NCBI GenBank assembly: GCA_963678555.2
Contig: CAXXJA010000002.1
Span: forward strand, 992,001-1,056,000
DNA from: SABI01 sp963678555
Lineage (GTDB): Bacteria; Spirochaetota; Spirochaetia; Sphaerochaetales; Sphaerochaetaceae
Direction: 5' to 3'
DNA: 64,000 nucleotides
Shown: positions 33,685 through 42,149 of the stretch, in pieces
Position numbering within the stretch: position 1 is the first letter of the stretch
Layout: each line of letters starts with the position of its first letter
Notes under the pieces: model-generated
Databases searched by the model: none
What the model was told of the DNA's origin: nothing
Seen by the model: only the letters and a program-made list of their open reading frames with translations
Made by a program: the position numbers and the translations under genes

Positions 33685-34172
33685 ATACAAATCCTGATAT
33701 TCCACTGCCCTCGGCGACAGCCATATTGAGCATTCTGTGCTGTTCATCCACTGTCACCGGAAACAGCAGCAGAAGCACCTCCGCAGCGAGAGTCCCTCCC
33801 CTGTACGTTTCACTTCCTGCTGCAATTCGATCTTTCACCACACGGGGTTTTCCACCTGAACGGCCTGAATGATATGTCACAACCTTGATACAGCATAGCC
33901 CATACCCTCCGTCAGGTCAACGCCATGATGGATCGAGTCAGCGCAGAAGCACAGACATACACTACAATAAAAAGACATATAACGTATCTGCAGCGTAACT
34001 AATGTACAATAAAACCCAGACTCATTCATCAAAGAACATGATTTGTATGAATTCGCTGAGAAAAAATTTCATACTTGTGTCCATTAACTTATAACATCAG
34101 TTGTGATATCCTGAGAAAGAGAGTTCATGTGAGCATCCGGTAGATATAGGTAGACTCTTAGAAGGAGGCCCA
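33685..34172. other. Intergenic stretch between the iclR operon and a lipoprotein gene
   Basis: I see no convincing gene. A minus-strand open frame of 72 codons (33662-33880) overlaps palindrome copy 2 and has no ribosome binding site or recognisable family. The final 150 bases are A/T-rich and probably hold the promoter of the downstream lipoprotein gene. Confidence 0.4.
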
Positions 34173-35801
34173 ATGAAGTTTCAAAACCACCCGCTTTCGG
34201 CACGAGCCACGATTCTTTTAATTATCGTTTCCCTCACACTATCCGGGTGCATTTCAATCACACCCGGTCCGTCAGCAGGACAAGACGGGTATTCACTCGA
34301 TACAGGCAGCGGTGAGAGTGCAGAACAGAATCAGGATGCACCATCCCCTCACCAGCCTTCCGGTTCTGAACCAACGCTCGCGCAGTGGATCTATACGGTC
34401 GGGCACGACCGGGCTCTGGTGAAGTCCCGTACTGAGACCGGGGAAGTATCATGGACCTTCTCAGGTCATACGGACTGGGTTGCAGGTCTTGCTATGGATG
34501 AACAGGGATATCTCTACACTTCAGGTGGAGACTACAAGATTCGCAAAATTGACCCGACTGACGGGACCCTCATCTGGACATTCAGAGAACACACGTATGC
34601 CGTCAACTCTGTCGTTGCTGACGGCAAGGGGTTCATCTACACCGGGGGTTCAGATAAGAACGTCAAGAAGATAACCACCGGGGGAAAGGAAGTATGGAAC
34701 TACAGGTCGGAAGATGTCATTCACTCGGTAGCTGTCGATAAGGACGGCAATCTGTTCACCGGAGCACGAAATGGAACGGTGCGGAAGATCGATCCCGACG
34801 GCAACTCACTGTGGACCTGGAAGGTTCCTCATATCAATACGATTGCAGTGGATCCTACCGGCAGTGTGTACGTAGGAGGCGCCGATGAGACCGGCCTCGT
34901 CAAAATCTCCTCCTCTGGAGAGCAGCTGTGGCGCTATACGGGAACATGCATCAAGGGCAGTGTCACCCACATCACCATAGGTCCTGATCAGAGCGTGTAT
35001 GCCTCTGACAGCGCAGGAGGAATAACGAAAATAGAACCTGAGCATGGCAGGGTGATAAAACGCTTTGACGGCTTTGCTGATGCCTTGTACGGCAGTGCTG
35101 TCGACTCCGACACACTGGTCTATGTAGGTTCAAAAAGCGGAGAACTGTTCTGTCTAGACTTCGATACCGATGAGATCCTCTGGTCGAGAAAGATTCACTC
35201 AGGCCCCCTCAGAAAGATAATCCTCCGGGGAACACCCTCCGGTGAAGGAGCTGCTCTCCCTGATACCGTATCATCACAAAAGGATGAGGAGATGAAACCC
35301 GGCTCCTATGAGGTGGGGGACACAGGACCTGCCGGCGGCATCATCGCCTATATCAATCCATCTGAGGAAGGTTCCTGGAGCTATCTGGAAGTAGCTTTAC
35401 CCACCTGGAGCGGCGCAGAGGAGGATCCTGCCTACCCATTCGGTGGACGGGGAGTAAAGATTCCGGATCTGTCTGATGCTGTGGGAAGCGGAATGGCAAA
35501 CACGGCACGGATTGTAGAAACGCTTACCCCGCTGGTGAGCCTGGAGTTTGCTGCCGAGGTCTGTGATGATCTTGTACTTGGCGGGTTTGATGACTGGTTT
35601 CTCCCGTCTCAGGAGGAAATGACCCGTATCTACGAGAATCTTGCAGCGCACAATATTGGATCCTTTCACGAAAAGAAGGCCTACATGACCTCAAGCAAAG
35701 GGAACTCCATAAATGCCCAGCTGTTCAGCATGGCGAAAGGAACTCCCTCATGGGGTGCGAAAACAGCACCATTCCTGGTACGACCGGTACGGGTGTTCTA
35801 G
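34173..35801 (+). CDS. Lipoprotein with beta-propeller and DUF1566-like C-terminal domain
   Basis: The 542-residue protein has a lipoprotein signal peptide (LTLSGC, cysteine at residue 26) and a GGAGG site seven bases before the ATG. After a low-complexity linker, residues 65-355 form six or seven PQQ/WD-type propeller blades. Each has a W-T/R-F strand and a YTSGGDYKIRKID or YTGGSDKNVKKI type turn. Residues 375-542 are a DUF1566/Lcl-like domain, seen in GDTGPAGGIIAYI, GGFDDWFLPSQEEM and the final FLVRPVRVF, found on many surface proteins and fimbrial-associated adhesins. The likely location is the cell envelope. Role unknown; ligand or matrix binding is an inference. Confidence 0.85.
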   Translation: MKFQNHPLSARATILLIIVSLTLSGCISITPGPSAGQDGYSLDTGSGESAEQNQDAPSPHQPSGSEPTLAQWIYTVGHDRALVKSRTETGEVSWTFSGHTDWVAGLAMDEQGYLYTSGGDYKIRKIDPTDGTLIWTFREHTYAVNSVVADGKGFIYTGGSDKNVKKITTGGKEVWNYRSEDVIHSVAVDKDGNLFTGARNGTVRKIDPDGNSLWTWKVPHINTIAVDPTGSVYVGGADETGLVKISSSGEQLWRYTGTCIKGSVTHITIGPDQSVYASDSAGGITKIEPEHGRVIKRFDGFADALYGSAVDSDTLVYVGSKSGELFCLDFDTDEILWSRKIHSGPLRKIILRGTPSGEGAALPDTVSSQKDEEMKPGSYEVGDTGPAGGIIAYINPSEEGSWSYLEVALPTWSGAEEDPAYPFGGRGVKIPDLSDAVGSGMANTARIVETLTPLVSLEFAAEVCDDLVLGGFDDWFLPSQEEMTRIYENLAAHNIGSFHEKKAYMTSSKGNSINAQLFSMAKGTPSWGAKTAPFLVRPVRVF

Positions 35802-35867
35802 TGCAGCACTGCCAGAGGACGGGCTGTTACTCTTCCTTCAGACATAGTGACTGTCATATACAGCCGA

Positions 35868-35888
35868 ACTCCCGCAGTACACGGGAGT
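35868..35888. terminator. Hairpin between convergent lipoprotein and lrp-like genes
   Basis: ACTCCCG at 35868-35874 and CGGGAGT at 35882-35888 form a seven-base stem in the 110-base gap between two converging genes. No T-run follows on either strand, so this is a tentative bidirectional terminator. Confidence 0.35.
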
Positions 35889-35911
35889 CCGGAATAGGTG
35901 TGTTTCCTGAT

Positions 35912-36364
35912 TTAGAGAATATAGGGAAGAAGATAATTATGACTCTGGTAGACTACAAAGGTTTCCACCTCCGAGATCTCAGGAACCTTGGAGAGTTCCT
36001 TCTTGAAGAAATCAAGGAGGGAGAGGTTCTCCTCATCGTTGAGAAGAACCTGCACGATGAGGTCATACCTGCCTGTCACTACGATAGCTGAGACTACGCC
36101 CTTGAGACGGCTGAACTCCTGAGCTTTTCTGCCGAGGTCCAGAGTCTTGAGCTTCACACCCATCACGACCACCTGTACCTCGGGTACATACTCGGGGTTC
36201 ACCAGACCGGTGATGTGAAGAATCCCTTCATCAATCAGCTTGTTCACACGGCTTCGCACCGTGTTTTCGGTAATGGAAAGCTCTTCTGCAATTGCACTGT
36301 ACGCCTTCCGGCCGTCTGTCAGCTGACGGATGATTGCCTTATTCGTCTCATCTAACTTCTTCAT
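35912..36364 (-). CDS. Lrp/AsnC-family transcriptional regulator
   Basis: The 150-residue protein has the standard Lrp layout. The N-terminal helix-turn-helix is KAYSAIAEELSITENTVRSRV near residues 19-39, and the C-terminal RAM ligand-binding domain (VVVMGVKLKTL, then GVVSAIVVTGRYDLIVQVLLND) follows. It lies 41 bases downstream of serC on the same strand and is probably co-transcribed with serA and serC, so it could sense serine or another amino acid and control that operon. An Lrp/AsnC protein (DoeX) also occurs in some ectoine clusters, but the distance and the opposite-facing lipoprotein gene make a link here weak. Confidence 0.92.
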   Translation of the reverse strand: MKKLDETNKAIIRQLTDGRKAYSAIAEELSITENTVRSRVNKLIDEGILHITGLVNPEYVPEVQVVVMGVKLKTLDLGRKAQEFSRLKGVVSAIVVTGRYDLIVQVLLNDEENLSLLDFFKKELSKVPEISEVETFVVYQSHNYLLPYIL

Positions 36365-36405
36365 GTCGCTATTCCCATATCTGTGAGTTCACTACTCTTG
36401 TACCC

Positions 36406-37491
36406 TTAACCGTTCACTCTCTGGAATTCCTTCATGAACCCGGTGAGAGCCTCTACGTCTTCAACGGGGAGAGCATTATAGATGGAAGCACGCAGGCCTC
36501 CAACACTTCTGTGTCCCTTCAGACCGAGCATACCTGCTTCGGTAGCTTCCTTGAGGAACTGTTTTTCAAGATCTTCACTGGGAAGTCTGAAGGTAATATT
36601 CATCTTGGAGCGATAGGCCGGGTCGACCGGGGAGCGGAAGAATCCGCCGCTTCCTTCGATCGTGTCATAGACCAGTGAGGACTTCAGTGTGGCACGCTTT
36701 GCCATTCCCTCTGCCCCACCGTGCTTTTTGACCCATTCGAGAACGAGTTTCACTGCCCAGATACTGAACACGGGAGGTGTGTTATACAGTCCATCACCTT
36801 TCGCGTGCACGCTGTAGTCAAGGTAGGCTGTAAGATCGGGGTTCTGTCTTTCGAGCATATCCTTGCGAAGAATCACAAGAGTTGCACCGGCAGGACCGAG
36901 GTTCTTCTGTACACCGCCATAGATCATCGCGAACTTGTCCACGGGAACCGGTCTGCTGAGCAGATCACTCGACATATCCGCGATGAGAGGAACATCCCCT
37001 GTGTCAGGGAAGCTCTGCCACTCGACACCGCCTATGGTCTCGTTCGAACAGAGATAGAGGTATGATGAGTTCTTTGACGGCCGTACCGTTGCCGGATCGG
37101 GAAGACTGGAGAATCTGTTCTCAGTCCCATCGTAATAGAGATTGACTGATCCCAGTTTCTGAGCATCCTCGACTGCCTTGTTACCCCAGGTACCGCTCAT
37201 GATATAGTCGGCAACCGTTCCGGGAGCAAGGAAATTCATCGGGATCATAGAGAACTGCAGTGTGGCTCCGCCACCGAGGAAGAACACGTCGTAATTCTCT
37301 GGCACTCCCATCAGTTCCCGGATAAGGGAGAGAGTTTCTTCATACATGCCTTCAAAAGGCTGACCCCTGTGGCTCGCCTCGATCATCGATACTCCATAGC
37401 CCTTATAGTCGAGGATATCGTCATGGATCTGTTCCAGGACTTCAACCGGAAGGGTTGACGGACCTGCAAAAAAATTCTTCTTTCGTGTCAT
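36406..37491 (-). CDS. serC: Phosphoserine aminotransferase
   Basis: The 361-residue class V aminotransferase opens with FFAGPSTLPVEVLEQ, has HRGQPFEGMYEE near residue 41, FLGGGATLQFSMIPMNF near 71, and the PLP lysine K196 in YGGVQKNLGPAG. It catalyses 3-phosphohydroxypyruvate plus glutamate to phosphoserine plus 2-oxoglutarate, the second step of serine synthesis. Its ATG overlaps the serA stop (ATGA). Pyridoxal synthesis is a possible second role, as in E. coli. Confidence 0.96.
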   Translation of the reverse strand: MTRKKNFFAGPSTLPVEVLEQIHDDILDYKGYGVSMIEASHRGQPFEGMYEETLSLIRELMGVPENYDVFFLGGGATLQFSMIPMNFLAPGTVADYIMSGTWGNKAVEDAQKLGSVNLYYDGTENRFSSLPDPATVRPSKNSSYLYLCSNETIGGVEWQSFPDTGDVPLIADMSSDLLSRPVPVDKFAMIYGGVQKNLGPAGATLVILRKDMLERQNPDLTAYLDYSVHAKGDGLYNTPPVFSIWAVKLVLEWVKKHGGAEGMAKRATLKSSLVYDTIEGSGGFFRSPVDPAYRSKMNITFRLPSEDLEKQFLKEATEAGMLGLKGHRSVGGLRASIYNALPVEDVEALTGFMKEFQRVNG

Positions 37492-38372
37492 AGGGCACCT
37501 CCTTGCACAAGTTCTCTCAGGATGTCTGCAGCCTCTCCTCCGATTCTGAGGAGATTCTCTTCGGTGTTGGCACCGACGTGAGGTGTGAGTGTCACACGGT
37601 CACAGGAAAGCAGGGGATAATCATCAGATGGAGGGTCACTGGGATAGACATCAGTCGCATACCAGGAGACATCACCGTCTGCAAGAGCCTTCTGCATGGC
37701 ATCTGCGTCAACGCAGGGGCCTCTTCCCGTGTTGATGATAACAGGCTTCTTCGTCATGGTGGAAATCAGATCAGCACCGACTATGCCCCGAGTCTCGTCA
37801 GTGAGGGGAAGATGCATCGAGATGTAGTCAGCTTCCCTGACAGCCTCTTCTACCGATTCCTTCATGTCTGCCGCGTCACTGGTGGAAACATACTTGTCGT
37901 ATGCTACGACTTCCATACCGAAGGCTTTCGCACGAGCTGCCACCATGCGTGCAATATTTCCGATACCGAGAAGAGCCAGTCTCTTGCCGTACAGCTCGGT
38001 TCTCTTCTCCTTCTTGAGCCACTGCCCGTCCTTCATGCCATTGTGCATACGGATCAGATTGGACGGCACTGATATCATAAGTGCGAAGGCAAGCTCAGCC
38101 ACCGCGATGGATGAGGACTTCGGTGTATTCCGTACCAGAATACCTTTCTCGGCTGCATAGGCAGAATCAATATTGTCGATACCGACACCACCGCGAATAA
38201 TCAATTTCAGATTCGGTGCGGAGTCTATGTACTCCCGGGTACATTTTGTCTTGCTTCTCACAAGAACAACATCGGCTTCAGCCAGACGGCTGGTATCCTC
38301 GGTGACCTCTCCGAACTCTTGTAAAAGGGCAGGAAGGGTTGCATCGAAGGCATCGGAAATTAGCAACAGCAT
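37488..38372 (-). CDS. serA: D-3-phosphoglycerate dehydrogenase (short form)
   Basis: I start at ATG 38372 (294 residues), which follows GAGGAGAG; an upstream ATG at 38408 lies within the promoter region. The protein is a D-2-hydroxyacid dehydrogenase with the NAD-binding GIGNIARMVAARAKAFGM near residues 138-155, the catalytic arginine in NTGRGPCVDADAM near 223, and a late glutamate and histidine (TPHVGANTEENL). It lacks the C-terminal ACT domain, so it is a short form not expected to be serine-inhibited through that domain. Coupling with serC confirms the role in serine synthesis. Confidence 0.9.
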   Translation of the reverse strand: MLLLISDAFDATLPALLQEFGEVTEDTSRLAEADVVLVRSKTKCTREYIDSAPNLKLIIRGGVGIDNIDSAYAAEKGILVRNTPKSSSIAVAELAFALMISVPSNLIRMHNGMKDGQWLKKEKRTELYGKRLALLGIGNIARMVAARAKAFGMEVVAYDKYVSTSDAADMKESVEEAVREADYISMHLPLTDETRGIVGADLISTMTKKPVIINTGRGPCVDADAMQKALADGDVSWYATDVYPSDPPSDDYPLLSCDRVTLTPHVGANTEENLLRIGGEAADILRELVQGGAL

Positions 38373-38407
38373 ATACCATCTCTCCTCGTATGTGTAGGTT
38401 ACCCACA

Positions 38408-38437
38408 ACTATACCGAGCACATGAGGATTTTGTCAA
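38408..38437 (-). promoter_or_regulatory. Promoter of serA-serC-lrp
   Basis: On the minus strand a perfect TTGACA (38437-38432) is followed after 18 bases by TATAGT (38413-38408), in A/T-rich surroundings. Transcription would start near 38401, about 30 bases before the chosen serA start. Confidence 0.7.
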
Positions 38438-38543
38438 TTATTATTCAAATTTTTTAGCGATTCCGAGATTTAATCTGTATTTTTCTAATCTTTCCAATAT
38501 CTTCTTCTGTACAGACAGGCATCAGACAGGACAGCCTTTCCCC

Positions 38544-39461
38544 TTAGTTCAGTACGGTAAGATCGTATGGTGTCGTCTGATATACATAGTAATTGAGCCA
38601 GTTGGTGTACAGCAGCTGACCATGTGAATACCAGGAGACCCTGACCCCTTTCTCGGGATCATCATCGATGTAGTAATTACGAGGCATCTCTATGGGCAGG
38701 CCCTTATCTCTGTCCCTGCGGTATTCCGCATCCAGAGTCAGTTTCTCGTACTCGGGATGACCGAAGACAAACACCTTCCGACCATCCCTGCTCGTCGCGA
38801 TATAGAGTCCCGCTTCATCGGAATAGCTGAGGATGTTGATATCATCTATCGAGCGCACCTCATCAACCCTGACATCGGTATGTCGTGAGTGAGGAGCACA
38901 GAAGGTCTCATCAAAGCCTCTCAGGAGCGGGTCCGTATGAGCCACGACGCGGTGATCGAACACCCCGAACATCTTCTTGTCGAGCTGATATTTTTGAACC
39001 CCGTAGTGGTAGTACATTCCTGCCTGGGCGCCCCAGCAGAGGAACAGGGTTGAAAAAACATGATGTTCTGCCCATTCCATAATCTCACACAGCTCATCCC
39101 AATACTCCACCTCTTCAAACGGCATCTGCTCTATGGGAGCTCCGGTGATGATGAGTCCGTCATAGATCCGCTCACGTGCCACCTCATGGGTGATATAGAA
39201 CTGTTCCATATATCTGCTGGAGGTATGTTTGCTGGTATAGGTCGCGGTTCTCATGAAATCGACTTCAATCTGGATGGGAGTGTTCGACAGCCGTCTGAGC
39301 AGAGAGGTTTCGGTGGAACTCTTGAGCGGCATCAGATTCAGGATAAGGAGACGAAGAGGCCTGATATCCTGACTCAATGCCCGCTTCTCGGTCATAACGA
39401 AGATATTCTCCTTCTCAAGAATACGTCTTGCGGGCAATGATTCGTGGATCTTAACAGGCAT
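38544..39461 (-). CDS. metA: Homoserine O-acetyltransferase (MetA fold)
   Basis: The 305-residue protein is a MetA-type homoserine O-acyltransferase with the catalytic cysteine C142 in FLCWGAQAG, the VFDHRVVAHTD block near residue 165 and HSRHTDV near 202. It activates homoserine for methionine synthesis. The position that sets acyl specificity in characterised MetA proteins is residue 111. Glutamate there (TGAPIEQM, E111) goes with acetyl-CoA, glycine with succinyl-CoA, so acetylation is predicted. The ATG at 39461 has a strong GAGGAGGAA site. A 7-bp inverted repeat precedes it. Confidence 0.93.
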   Translation of the reverse strand: MPVKIHESLPARRILEKENIFVMTEKRALSQDIRPLRLLILNLMPLKSSTETSLLRRLSNTPIQIEVDFMRTATYTSKHTSSRYMEQFYITHEVARERIYDGLIITGAPIEQMPFEEVEYWDELCEIMEWAEHHVFSTLFLCWGAQAGMYYHYGVQKYQLDKKMFGVFDHRVVAHTDPLLRGFDETFCAPHSRHTDVRVDEVRSIDDINILSYSDEAGLYIATSRDGRKVFVFGHPEYEKLTLDAEYRRDRDKGLPIEMPRNYYIDDDPEKGVRVSWYSHGQLLYTNWLNYYVYQTTPYDLTVLN

Positions 39462-39486
39462 TTCTTCCTCCTCGTATGCAGCTTAT

Positions 39487-39514
39487 CAGGCCGTATCCAT
39501 CAGGTCTCGGCCTG
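39487..39514 (-). promoter_or_regulatory. Stem-loop in the metA leader
   Basis: CAGGCCG at 39487-39493 pairs with CGGCCTG at 39508-39514 around 14 bases. It lies between the rpsU terminator and the metA ribosome binding site. It does not match SAM riboswitch classes I can recognise, so a role in control of metA is only a possibility. Confidence 0.35.
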
Positions 39515-39567
39515 TCACTCTCACACTGTCCGCCTCGTGCCGCGGGCCGACCGGCTTCAGTATGAAT

Positions 39568-39596
39568 AAAAAAAACCGTCGGTGTACGACCGACGG
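39568..39596 (-). terminator. Rho-independent terminator of rpsU
   Basis: An 8-bp perfect stem (CCGTCGGT at 39576-39583 with ACCGACGG at 39589-39596, loop of five) is followed on the minus strand by eight T residues (the complement of 39568-39575). Confidence 0.93.
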
Positions 39597-39625
39597 GGTA
39601 TGCGTCTCATGTACAGAGATAATTA

Positions 39626-39844
39626 CTAATAACTCTTCATGGAGTGCATCTTACGAACTTTTTTCATCTGCTTTCTCTGCAGTGCTTTTTTTCTTCTGTT
39701 CTCGATTGTCGAAGGCTTCTCAAAATATTCGCGTTTTTTCCATTCGCGGATAATGCCCTCTTTCTCGACCATTCTCTTGAACTTCTTGATCGATTTCTCG
39801 AGAGGTTCGTTGTCGTCTACACGTACGTAAGCTATAGTAATCAC
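39626..39844 (-). CDS. rpsU: 30S ribosomal protein S21
   Basis: The 72-residue basic protein is S21, recognisable by DDNEPLEKSIKKFKRMVEKEGI, WKKREYFEKPSTIENRRKKAL and a lysine-rich tail. S21 sits near the anti-Shine-Dalgarno end of 16S rRNA and aids initiation. Translation begins at GTG 39844 next to an AAAGGGG site. The gene is monocistronic, with a clear terminator and a likely promoter upstream. Confidence 0.97.
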   Translation of the reverse strand: MITIAYVRVDDNEPLEKSIKKFKRMVEKEGIIREWKKREYFEKPSTIENRRKKALQRKQMKKVRKMHSMKSY

Positions 39845-39876
39845 CCCCTTTCCATTGTGCTGGTAAAATGTACTTC

Positions 39877-39905
39877 ATAGTTATCGAACAGAGAAGTTTT
39901 GTCAA
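39877..39905 (-). promoter_or_regulatory. Candidate promoter of rpsU
   Basis: On the minus strand TTGACA (39905-39900) is followed after 17 bases by AACTAT (39882-39877). The -35 is perfect and the -10 is weak. It lies about 33 bases before the rpsU start. Confidence 0.45.
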
Positions 39906-39947
39906 GTGGTACACGGGGGCACAGAACAGGCATCTCTGAAGGACAGG

Positions 39948-42128
39948 TCACTCGTGTACTCTCATGATCTCATCAAGGGGAGTACGGTACTTCCTGATAT
40001 CCACGACAGTAAGCTGAAGCGACTCCTGATTTCTGAAATAGTTGCGTCCCATCCTGAAGACCATGTCGATCTCATCTCCGGCTGCATACTTCTCACTCAC
40101 TTCCTCAGCCCCGTTCCACATGAGAGCAGGCCACTTGTAGGAGCCGTACGCGATGGTGAGTTTCACATGATTCTCTCCCTGCGAACGGGAGTTGTTGAGG
40201 ATCTTCACTTCTTCAATGACAGCCTTGCTCATCAGAAAATGAATCGGAGGATTCCCTTCACCGTATGGTTCGAACATCTCGACAAGCCGGATGATGTCTG
40301 GAGTCATATACTGCTGGGGCAGCTCTATATCAATGGATATCTCCTCTTCGGGACTTTCCACTTCCTCAAGGTGACCGATTGATTCCTTCACCCGGGACGC
40401 AAGAGACGGGAGATTCTGCCGGTTCATACTGAAGCCGCCGGCACACCGGTGTCCTCCGTAATCATAGAAGAGATCCTCGAAGGAAGAGAGAAAATCTCTG
40501 ACATCGAGTTCTCCGGGGCTCCGTATCGAGCCGGTGACACGGTCACTGTCGATATGAGCAATCACCATGGCAGGAACCTTGAACTGTTTCATGAGCCGGC
40601 TTGCCATGATACCGGTAAGCCCCCTGTTCACCTGGGCATCCTCGACAACGAGGAACTTGTTGTCGTTCTCCTCACAGCTCACCCGGGCCTTAGGAAGAAG
40701 AGAGTTCCATGACTCCTCCCCTATCTTCTGCCGTTTCCTGTTCAGAGTCAGCACCTGCTGGACATATCCTTCAGCCTCCTCCATCGTCCTGCACAGAAGA
40801 AGCCGTACAGCGACTGAGGGCTCCCCCATCCTGCCGCTTGCGTTTATGACGGGGGTAATCCTCCACCCGACATCAGTGGTCGCAAGCTGCTTGCCCAGCA
40901 GGTTCTGCTGATTGAGAAGCGCCGTGAGTCCGGGACGTTTCGTTCTTGACAGTTCCTTCAGTCCCTGTTTCACCATAATCCTGTTCTCATCCGCCATCGG
41001 CATCAGGTCTGCGATGGTTCCGAGAGCCACAAGGTCGAACAGGGAGGAATAGTCATCTCTCAGATAGGGTATCGACTGGGTGACATGGTGTCTGAACAGG
41101 CTGATGAGCACATCGAGCTCACTGGCATACTGTGAATACCGGACAGCCTTACTGACTTGTTTGAGAGAGAATAGTGACTGTCCCTTCACCTGAGGAATCG
41201 TGTTCTGGATCAGAGCACGCAGTTCAACAAGGTGGATATCCACCGCACCATCGAAGGCTCTGTCAAGCAGCATCTTCTCGGTGTCCGCATCAAGGGTGAG
41301 AATCGGCAGCGCACAGTTGAGGAATTCGAGGATACGTGACTGATGGACCTCAAGCACACCGGGAACGATCTCTTCGATCATCCGGTCAGTCTCCTTCAGG
41401 TTCCTCATCTTTACCGCCTCGATGATGACCGTCTCCTTTCCCGTCTCACTGTTGCCGGGGTAGCAGTGAAGAAGGATCACTTCCTGCTGGAAGAAATCGC
41501 TCACCCCGAAGGCCACTGCCCACACGAGCTTTGCAGCGACACCGCAGCCTGCAAGATGGGCAAAGGGGTATTCACACTCCTCGACCTTCGGATCGATGAC
41601 GGCAACGGCATCGGGGAGGTAGTCACCGCTCAGATGGTGGTCTGTGATAATCACGTCTATTCCGAGATGTGAGGCATAATCCACCTCATCGATGTTCGAA
41701 ATTCCGCAGTCAACGGTGATGATAAGCGTCACATCACCCGACTTCGCTTCATCCACGAGAGCTGTTGTCAGACCGTAGGGTTCATCTCCTTCGGGTAATC
41801 GCCAGGAGACATCCACACCGAAGGACTCAAGACTTTCACAGACAATCGCAGTGCTGGTGATTCCGTCCACATCACGGTCTCCGTATACCAGCACCCTCTC
41901 ATGTTCCTCACGGGCCATGAGAATCCTCTCGACCGCCTGTTCCATATCCGTGAAATCAAAGGGATTATGAGCATAGGAAAGCTCTGACTCCAGATAGTAC
42001 TTGAGAGCTTCTCGGTCATGAATATCTCTTCGGGTCAATAGTGTCGCAGTGATATAGTCAAGACCGAAATGCTCGTGGAGAGCACGCACATGTTCCATCC
42101 TGATAGCTTCTTTCTTCCAATGTTTCAT
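39948..42128 (-). CDS. recJ: Single-stranded-DNA exonuclease RecJ (long variant)
   Basis: The 726-residue protein is RecJ, the 5'-3' single-strand exonuclease of recombination and repair. The DHH-family motifs are present: YGDRDVDGITSTA at residues 82-94, TVDCGIS near 138, ITDHHLSGDYLP at 161-172, DLVALGTIADLMPM at 365-378, and the DHHA1 GGHRCAGGFSM further on, followed by an OB-fold. The first motif has arginine where most relatives have an aromatic residue (GDRDVDG). Compared with E. coli RecJ (577 residues) there is an extra segment of about 150 residues between motif III and DLVALG (about 208-360). It follows recO on the same strand, separated by 21 bases. Confidence 0.93.
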   Translation of the reverse strand: MKHWKKEAIRMEHVRALHEHFGLDYITATLLTRRDIHDREALKYYLESELSYAHNPFDFTDMEQAVERILMAREEHERVLVYGDRDVDGITSTAIVCESLESFGVDVSWRLPEGDEPYGLTTALVDEAKSGDVTLIITVDCGISNIDEVDYASHLGIDVIITDHHLSGDYLPDAVAVIDPKVEECEYPFAHLAGCGVAAKLVWAVAFGVSDFFQQEVILLHCYPGNSETGKETVIIEAVKMRNLKETDRMIEEIVPGVLEVHQSRILEFLNCALPILTLDADTEKMLLDRAFDGAVDIHLVELRALIQNTIPQVKGQSLFSLKQVSKAVRYSQYASELDVLISLFRHHVTQSIPYLRDDYSSLFDLVALGTIADLMPMADENRIMVKQGLKELSRTKRPGLTALLNQQNLLGKQLATTDVGWRITPVINASGRMGEPSVAVRLLLCRTMEEAEGYVQQVLTLNRKRQKIGEESWNSLLPKARVSCEENDNKFLVVEDAQVNRGLTGIMASRLMKQFKVPAMVIAHIDSDRVTGSIRSPGELDVRDFLSSFEDLFYDYGGHRCAGGFSMNRQNLPSLASRVKESIGHLEEVESPEEEISIDIELPQQYMTPDIIRLVEMFEPYGEGNPPIHFLMSKAVIEEVKILNNSRSQGENHVKLTIAYGSYKWPALMWNGAEEVSEKYAAGDEIDMVFRMGRNYFRNQESLQLTVVDIRKYRTPLDEIMRVHE

Positions 42129-42149
42129 TCCAGTTGTATTTCCTACTCG

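Noticed and set aside
33662..33880. A minus-strand frame of 72 codons upstream of iclR
   Set aside because: It has no ribosome binding site, spans a palindromic candidate operator and matches no family that I know.
35912..36364. The Lrp-like regulator as the DoeX-type regulator of the ectoine-like operon
   Set aside because: It follows serC by 41 bases in the same direction, and a lipoprotein gene and over 2 kb separate it from the operon. A serine-related role is simpler.
39462..39567. A SAM riboswitch upstream of metA
   Set aside because: The leader is about 100 bases and shows only a simple 7-bp stem; none of the conserved SAM-I or SAM-II blocks is present.
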